From: Anaeramoeba flamelloides
Lineage: Eukaryota > Metamonada > Anaeramoebidae
Assembly: GCA_027625915.1 (NCBI GenBank)
Contig: JANTQA010000030.1
Location: 1,240,001 to 1,304,000 of the forward strand
Reading direction: 5' to 3'
DNA: 64,000 bases
Part shown: one piece after another, positions 58,750 to 64,000 of the stretch
Position numbering within the stretch: the first letter of the stretch is position 1
How the letters are laid out: each line of letters begins with the position of its first letter
Program-made: the position numbers and the translations under genes
The notes under the pieces: generated by a model
Databases searched by the model: none
The model's input: the letters and a program-made list of their open reading frames with translations, nothing else
Told to the model about the DNA's origin: nothing

Positions 58750-58873
58750 AACAGTAAATAAATATTTTAATTTGAAAGAAATCTTATTGTTTGTGAAGGA
58801 ATTATGTCAAAAATAAACTTTAAAAATCAAACCAGTAACTTTAGGAATAATTGAATATAAAAAATTTACTTAA

Positions 58874-59551
58874 GGGTCGAGTCATTTACCGTGAAAAGGC
58901 ACCATACTCAAGTAGTGACCTGAGACCAAAAAGGGGGTTGTGAAATAGGCCTTCTGTTAGTTGACAAAATTCAAATAACAAAAAAAAAAATCCAATTGGA
59001 TCTCTTTGACAAAAAATTCAACGAAGAAAAAGAGTTCTAAATTTCAAAAAATCAAAATTTAAAAAAAAAAATTCATCTTTTCTGATTTTCTTTTTCAAAA
59101 GAGGTTAAATTTCTTTAATTTAAAACAAATTGCTTTCTTGTATTTCGTAATCAATTTTATTCGATTTAGTCTGATTTGTGGTTATTTTAAAACACTCTAA
59201 ATTTGACCAAGTTAGGATTAGGTAATAGTCTTTCAATAGAAATAACTCATTTGAAAAATGAAAAAAAAGAAAAAAAAAGTCACCGAGATCTCAAAAAGCG
59301 CCAAAGAGCGACACTTCAAAACTGACATAGTTGTTTTCAGAATTGTAATTCACAACCATTCTAATTGGAAATTGAGTGTCTCTCTTTGGTGCTTTTTTCT
59401 AAAAATGTCCTCATTTTTAGTTGTTGATTTTTGGAGATCGATCGTACATCATAGGTTGGTTGGTTTTTGATTGGTGTTAGGTCCTCAATAAAATTACAAA
59501 AAAGTTTTTTTCCATTTCAGAATAAAAAATTTCACCGTAATGACTCTACCC
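58874..59551. mobile_element. D-family TTAA element (inverted copy)
   Basis: 678 bp: TTAA then GGGTCGAGTCATTTACCGTG; AATGACTCTACCC then TTAA. Aligns in reverse with the copies at 13351 and 47120 over the CCATTCTAATTGGAAATTGA region. An open frame at 59258-59470 across it is a shadow of the repeat. Confidence 0.78.
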
Positions 59552-59877
59552 TTAATTTCAAAAAAAATTATAATAATTTTTTTAAAACTTTAAAAATAGA
59601 AATTATTTATTAAAAGAATAATTTGAAGCAATTTTTTCTTTATTCTAAACCATAAAAAGATAGGAGAATATAATTAAATCAGTATAAATAAAGCATTATC
59701 CCAGAAATACTTTTTTAAAAAATCATAAAATTGAACATTTAATCATAATAAATACATTTTAATTTGATTATTTTTAATCAAAAATTAATAGCCCAATTTT
59801 AATGATATTTTTGAGCTAGTAATAGTCCAAGAGTTAAAGGTATCGATAGTCTTTATTATTATTTCTTAAATATTTAA

Positions 59878-60030
59878 AATAAACCCCATTCCAAAATTTC
59901 GAAAACCCCAAAATCAAACATTGGTGAAAAAATTCTCAATTTATTGTATTTTTCCAATCTTAATATTAAACAACATTTCATTTACCCATATTAATATTTT
60001 TATAAATAATCATTTTTGTCCAAATAAAAG
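59878..60030. mobile_element. B-family fragment
   Basis: Short match to the centre of the B element (AAACCCCATTCCAAAA through TTTTTGTCCAAATAAAAG). Both ends are lost. Confidence 0.5.
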
Positions 60031-61021
60031 TAAAATATTGAAAATGAAATTTAAATTTTTAACCATTTAATATTGAAATACCAGTAAACTTGAAAAATTA
60101 AGAAATTACATTTAACTTATTTCCATAGGTTTTTCAAGACCACTAAGCAAAACACATCTAACTTTTAAGAAGGATCCATGACTTATATCAAGAATTTAGT
60201 TTAAGATCTCTAAAAAGGAAGTAACTTTTATTTAAAAAAGTTTAATAAAGTTTATATTTTCTGAAAAGTGATTGACAGAAAGTTAAACTATTGTTTAAGT
60301 ACTACCATACTTGAAAAAGGAAAATATTTTTTTGATATATCTTATAATTTTCAATCTTTTTATATCTTTGAATAAATTCTTACAGATATAATAAGTCAAA
60401 AATATTTGATTAAAAAAAAAAAACAAAGAAATTAGTCAAAATTATCAAAAATAGATTTTTTGATCAGAAATTTATGTCATTTTTTATTTTCCGATCTGTT
60501 CAATAAAAAAAGATTTTTTATTTTGTTTTCTCTGTTAGTTTTTTTTTGGTATTACTTGTTAATTTTGGTAAATAAAATATGTTTCTTTTTTATTTGAAGC
60601 AAACTTGTAGATCTCTTTAAATCCAGATACATGTTCGTAATTTGATATTGATTAAATAATGTAAACAATCAATTTTAAGCTATTGGCCCATATAGAATTA
60701 GAAAATCACAAATCAACAAAATTTATCAAGTAAACATATTTTCAAACATAATTCTCAAAATACATATTGGTTAGTAATACAAAATTTAAAAGAATTCAAA
60801 AAAACCTAAAGCCTTACTAAAAGGAAAAAAAAACTTTAGAAATAGCAGTTTAATCAAAATAAAAATACTTGACATTTTAAGAGAGGTAAAAAATTAGGAT
60901 TATCTTATTAATAGATTTATTGGAAAGTTACTCTCAGATTAAGACTAGTTAACAACTTTAAAAAAAATTTAATAAATACACGAAAATTATACAATTAAAA
61001 ACAAAAAAATACACAAAACTA
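60031..61021. other. AT-rich intergenic DNA
   Basis: No resolved gene. A TTTCCATAG acceptor at 60128 is followed by 17 codons (FSRPLSKTHLTFKKDP, TGA at about 60180), possibly a terminal exon. Confidence 0.3.
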
Positions 61022-61219
61022 CAGTCAGTTTCACTTTTAAGGCACAAACTTTCAACAAAATTTAAGGTACAAAAAAATCTCAAATTAAGGCACAAAATTT
61101 GGAATTTTTTTTTTTACAATTTATTTTTACTAGAATCGAAAATTTTGTGCTTTAATTTGAGATTTTTATTGTGCCTTAAATTTCGTTGAAAGTTTGTGCC
61201 TTAAAAGTGAAACTGACTG
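61022..61219. mobile_element. MITE of the CAGTCAG family
   Basis: 198 bp with TA on both sides, ends CAGTCAGTTTCACTTTTAAG and complement, near-perfect arms of about 85 bp with TTAAGGCACAAA repeats. Very close to the 20072 copy, hence fairly recent. Shares ends with the 5.6-kb transposon. Confidence 0.9.
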
Positions 61220-61386
61220 TATATGAAATTTATCATTTCAATTTTTCTTCTCAAGTTTGGTTGTACAAGTTTAAAATCATCAACAGTAGTACACAACTTT
61301 TTAACCATTTTTCCTATCTACTGTATGGTATTTCAACCCTCACAGAGCATAAAATTCGAAAAGTCCTTAAAACAATTTAAAGTCAA

Positions 61387-61530
61387 TTAAGAAAAATATT
61401 TCACAACAAGAATAGCACAATCCATACAAATACTTGCCTGACTTTTCTGAACTTTCAAACCAATAGTCTTCAAGATTTCAGTTTTTGATATTCTTCCATA
61501 TTTTTTCAAATTTCTAATACTTGTTTCAAA
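61387..61530 (-). CDS. Terminal exon of an unrecognised gene
   Basis: After an acceptor (GGGCTTTTTAAAAG), 47 codons of balanced, soluble-protein composition follow (FETSIRNLKKYGRISKTEIL, KTIGLKVQKSQASICMDCAI) and end LVVKYFS, TAA. The upstream exons would lie between 61540 and 61848 or beyond the E element, but none was secured. No family recognised. Confidence 0.45.
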   Translation of the reverse strand, partial: FETSIRNLKKYGRISKTEILKTIGLKVQKSQASICMDCAILVVKYFS

Positions 61531-61848
61531 CTTTTAAAAAGCCCAAAAAAAGGGTAAAAAAATAAAAAAAAGATAGCATTAGAATTTAATTTAAATTTTT
61601 TAAAGTGTTCAAAAAGAGAAATATCTGTTAACTTTCAATAACCTGAAACTCTTTTTAAAAAACAAAAAAGCTGAAAATTGTATAAATTGATATTTTTTTA
61701 AAAGTAGAATTTTACAAACTTTTAAATTGAGAGTTTTTGAATTTTGATCTTGTAATTACTTTCAAAATTTTGAACAATTTCGTTAAAACAAAACTGTTGT
61801 AAGAAAAAAAAGTGACACTAATTTTTGTTAAATTTTTTTCGTTGTTAA

Positions 61849-62594
61849 GGGATTAGCGTCTACCAAGGAGAAGCCTAGGATCAAAGTATGTTGTTATTGG
61901 ACCTAACCACATTAGTGTTACCTGGTTCAAATGTCTCTAAAAAATCGATTGCAAAGTAATAATATTTGTTGATCCCATCAATTAAAAATGATCTATGTAT
62001 TAGTAAAAAACCCAGCAAATTCAGAATAAAATCTGCATTTCGCCATAAATTTAAAGGTTGAATTATCAATATTCAGACTACAAAGTCATAAAATATCTTT
62101 CTTGAATTTATGGCGAAATGTAGATTAGTTATTTAAAAATTCGTTTTTTTTTAAAAATTAAATAATTAACGAATAATGTTTTTTGTCAAATTATTTCTCA
62201 AATCATGGAAATATATTAATGCTATAAGTAGACTTATCAAAAGCAAACAAAACTAATCAGTCTTTGTACTTTTATGTTGATGATTATTGAGTTAATCTTT
62301 GAAATTCAAAAATTCTAAAAATAGTTACTTTTGGAAGTTCTAAATATAAATTATTAACTACTGGAATACTGTATTTTGGGTTTTTATTTTTAGATTTGGT
62401 AAAGGAATTAAAAAAAAAATTTTCAAAATGAAACTTTTTTAATTGTGATCATTAGTAAAAAATGTAATAATTTATTGTGCAATAAGATTTATAATAGATT
62501 TTTTAGAGCTATTCAAACCATGGTTCACTAATATCATATACACCCAATTACAACATACTTTGATAATAGAGAAATCTATGGTGACGCTAATCCC
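61849..62594. mobile_element. E-family TTAA element
   Basis: 746 bp with TTAA on both sides and ends GGGATTAGCGTC / GACGCTAATCCC. The inverted similarity extends about 70 bp (TCAAAGTATGTTGT). An internal inverted pair, CATTTCGCCATAAAT / ATTTATGGCGAAATG, lies at 62030-62125. Non-coding. The right end is only 100 bp from the start codon of the aldehyde dehydrogenase, so it may supply part of that promoter. Confidence 0.78.
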
Positions 62595-62693
62595 TTAATT
62601 GCGAAAAAATTCATTTTCTTCTTTTTTTCGATATTTCTTATTTTTTTTCAAAAAAGAAAACCAAAGGTAAAAAAAAAAAAAAACTTGATTTAA

Positions 62694-64000
62694 ATGTCAA
62701 TCGCAAGATCTATGTTACAACTAAAGTCCCACTTTCCTTTGTATTTAGGAGGCAAACCAATTTTCAACGCAGGATCATGTTTTTCTGTTAAAGACAAATA
62801 CACAAACAAGGTTGCAACAATCATCTCCTCTGCTACGAGCCAACAAATTGAGGAGGCAATTATGGTTGCATCGGAATCTGAGAGAGAGCTCCGCGGTGTG
62901 CCTCTTTACGAAAGGAAAAACATTTTGAATATGATCGTGAAAAAGCTCCAAGAACGATTTGAAGAGATGTCCCAATACATTACTGTGGAGACCGGAAAGC
63001 CAATCAAAATTTCGCGGGTGGAAATGCTCCGTGCCATAGACACGTTTTCTTTAGCGTCCGAGGAAGTACAGAGGCTGCACGGGTACACCGAAAGGTATGA
63101 CTATTCGTCAACAAACATCGGAGTCAGAGGGAGGGTTGAAAGATTTCCCCGAGGGCTCGTCTCCTGCATCACGCCATTCAATTTCCCCGTCAATCTCATT
63201 GCACACAAGATCGCGCCAGCAATTGCTGTTGGTTGCCCCTTTGTTGTCAAGCCATCTCCAAAAACCCCCATGAGTGCGCTTGTTTTGGGAGAAATATTGG
63301 CCGAGACAAGCCTGCTCAAAAAGTCTTGGAGTATTTTACCCTGCAAAAACTCCTTGGCACCTCTCTTCGTCGAAGATCCTAGAATCAAAATGGTCTCCTT
63401 TACTGGCGGTTTGGACGTCGGTATGGCAATTAAGAGAAGCGCCGTGAACTCCGTCTCAACCTCACTTGCACTCGAACTTGGCGGAGATGCTGCAACAATC
63501 ATCGACGACTACGATGTTGATCTTGATAAATTAGCAGACACTTTGCTATTTGCTGGGATGTACCAATCGGGGCAGTCGTGCATTAGCCTTCAGAGACTGT
63601 TTGTTCATGAAAACAAATATTCACAGATCCTTAAATTGCTTGTCGAAAAGGCACAGAAATTGTCCATTGGCGACCCACTAAACGTTAACACAATGATAAG
63701 CCCCTTGATAAGCATGGACGCTGCCATAAAAGTGGAAGAATTAGTACAAGGTGCCATAGAAATGGGCGCCAAATGCCACTGTGGCGGGAAGAGAAAAGAT
63801 TCGCTATATTACCCAACAATCCTTACAGACGTGCCAAAAGAATCGCGTTTAGCACAAGAAGAGGCATTTGGTCCCGTGATCTATGTAGCGAAATTTAAAG
63901 ACTGGAAAAAGGTGATCGAGCGGGTGAACTCTTCCAGATTTGGCTTACAAGCAGGTATTTATACCAATAACGTTTTCAAAATTGAATACGCCTTTAATAA
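62694..64000 (+). CDS. Aldehyde dehydrogenase family enzyme (cut by window end)
   Basis: Oxidises an aldehyde to the acid with NAD(P)+; the substrate is not predictable. The ATG follows a poly-A/T leader, and 435 codons are present without a stop, so only the C-terminus is missing. Motifs: VETGKPIKISRVE, the N-terminal NFPVNLIAHKIAPA and KPSPKTP cofactor region, FTGG (usually FTGS), LELGGDAA with the general-base Glu, GQSCIS with the catalytic Cys at about residue 296, and EEAFGPV. No intron. GC is near half, far above other genes, with CGN and NNG/NNC codons common. CISLQR after the Cys is more typical of bacterial or archaeal enzymes than of common eukaryotic ones. Likely a laterally acquired gene. 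Confidence 0.92.
   Translation, partial: MSIARSMLQLKSHFPLYLGGKPIFNAGSCFSVKDKYTNKVATIISSATSQQIEEAIMVASESERELRGVPLYERKNILNMIVKKLQERFEEMSQYITVETGKPIKISRVEMLRAIDTFSLASEEVQRLHGYTERYDYSSTNIGVRGRVERFPRGLVSCITPFNFPVNLIAHKIAPAIAVGCPFVVKPSPKTPMSALVLGEILAETSLLKKSWSILPCKNSLAPLFVEDPRIKMVSFTGGLDVGMAIKRSAVNSVSTSLALELGGDAATIIDDYDVDLDKLADTLLFAGMYQSGQSCISLQRLFVHENKYSQILKLLVEKAQKLSIGDPLNVNTMISPLISMDAAIKVEELVQGAIEMGAKCHCGGKRKDSLYYPTILTDVPKESRLAQEEAFGPVIYVAKFKDWKKVIERVNSSRFGLQAGIYTNNVFKIEYAFN

Noticed and set aside
59258-59470. 70-codon plus-strand ORF
   Set aside because: Lies wholly inside the D-family element and is mirrored, broken, in the other D copies.
63101-63502. Long minus-strand ORF of 133 codons
   Set aside because: Antisense shadow of the GC-rich aldehyde dehydrogenase; low stop frequency on the reverse strand is expected at that composition.

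Overview
The window is eukaryotic nuclear DNA from a very AT-rich protist, by eye roughly a quarter G+C. Spliceosomal introns (GTAAG/GTAAAT...AG) are demonstrated by protein homology in three genes, long homopolymer A/T and (TA)n tracts are everywhere, and host proteins carry long K/E- or N/K/D-rich inserts. The standard code fits all intact genes. Proteins with KEKEK/NEDEK tracts, a B-box finger and a PHR-type E3 suggest a free-living amoeboid or metamonad protist (Anaeramoeba-like), but that placement is inference only.

Layout. 0-8 kb: almost gene-free, filled with TIR elements set in (TA)n tracts. 8.3-11.6 kb (-): a three-exon uridine/cytidine kinase whose 2.3-kb second intron hosts an inverted-repeat element. 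12-15 kb: unrecognised minus-strand exons and a TTAA-flanked element. 17.1-19.1 kb: a small ORF and an intact class I fructose-bisphosphate aldolase. 19.7-23.2 kb: a mosaic of interrupted repeats. 23.7-29.2 kb: the centrepiece, a 5.6-kb TA-flanked DNA transposon with a DDxD transposase and a USP-like cysteine protease, itself hit by a tRNA-derived SINE. It sits inside the coding sequence of a minus-strand host gene whose two halves flank it. 29.7-43 kb: scattered unrecognised exons, a B-box ORF, nested elements, a near-perfect foldback element, an inverted duplication and a direct duplication. 44.1-46.9 kb: WDR37. 49.7-52.3 kb: NSUN2/Trm4. 54.2-57.5 kb (-): a three-exon E3 ligase combining an N-terminal RING/IBR-like module with a MYCBP2-type RING plus tandem-cysteine domain. 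58-62.6 kb: more TIR elements. 62.7 kb to the end: a GC-rich aldehyde dehydrogenase cut by the window edge, the best candidate for recent lateral transfer.

The recognised genes are unlinked housekeeping functions (glycolysis, pyrimidine salvage, RNA methylation, ubiquitin transfer, aldehyde oxidation) and show no operon-like logic. The mobile DNA dominates: at least one TA-inserting family with an autonomous-size member and MITEs, several other TA-type MITEs, and three families flanked by TTAA with GGG-starting termini. Three pairs of duplicated sequence give filled versus empty sites that confirm TA insertion.

Limits: many short exons were found only by reading splice signals and coding-like peptides by eye. 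Those entries carry low confidence, and their full gene models are not resolved.
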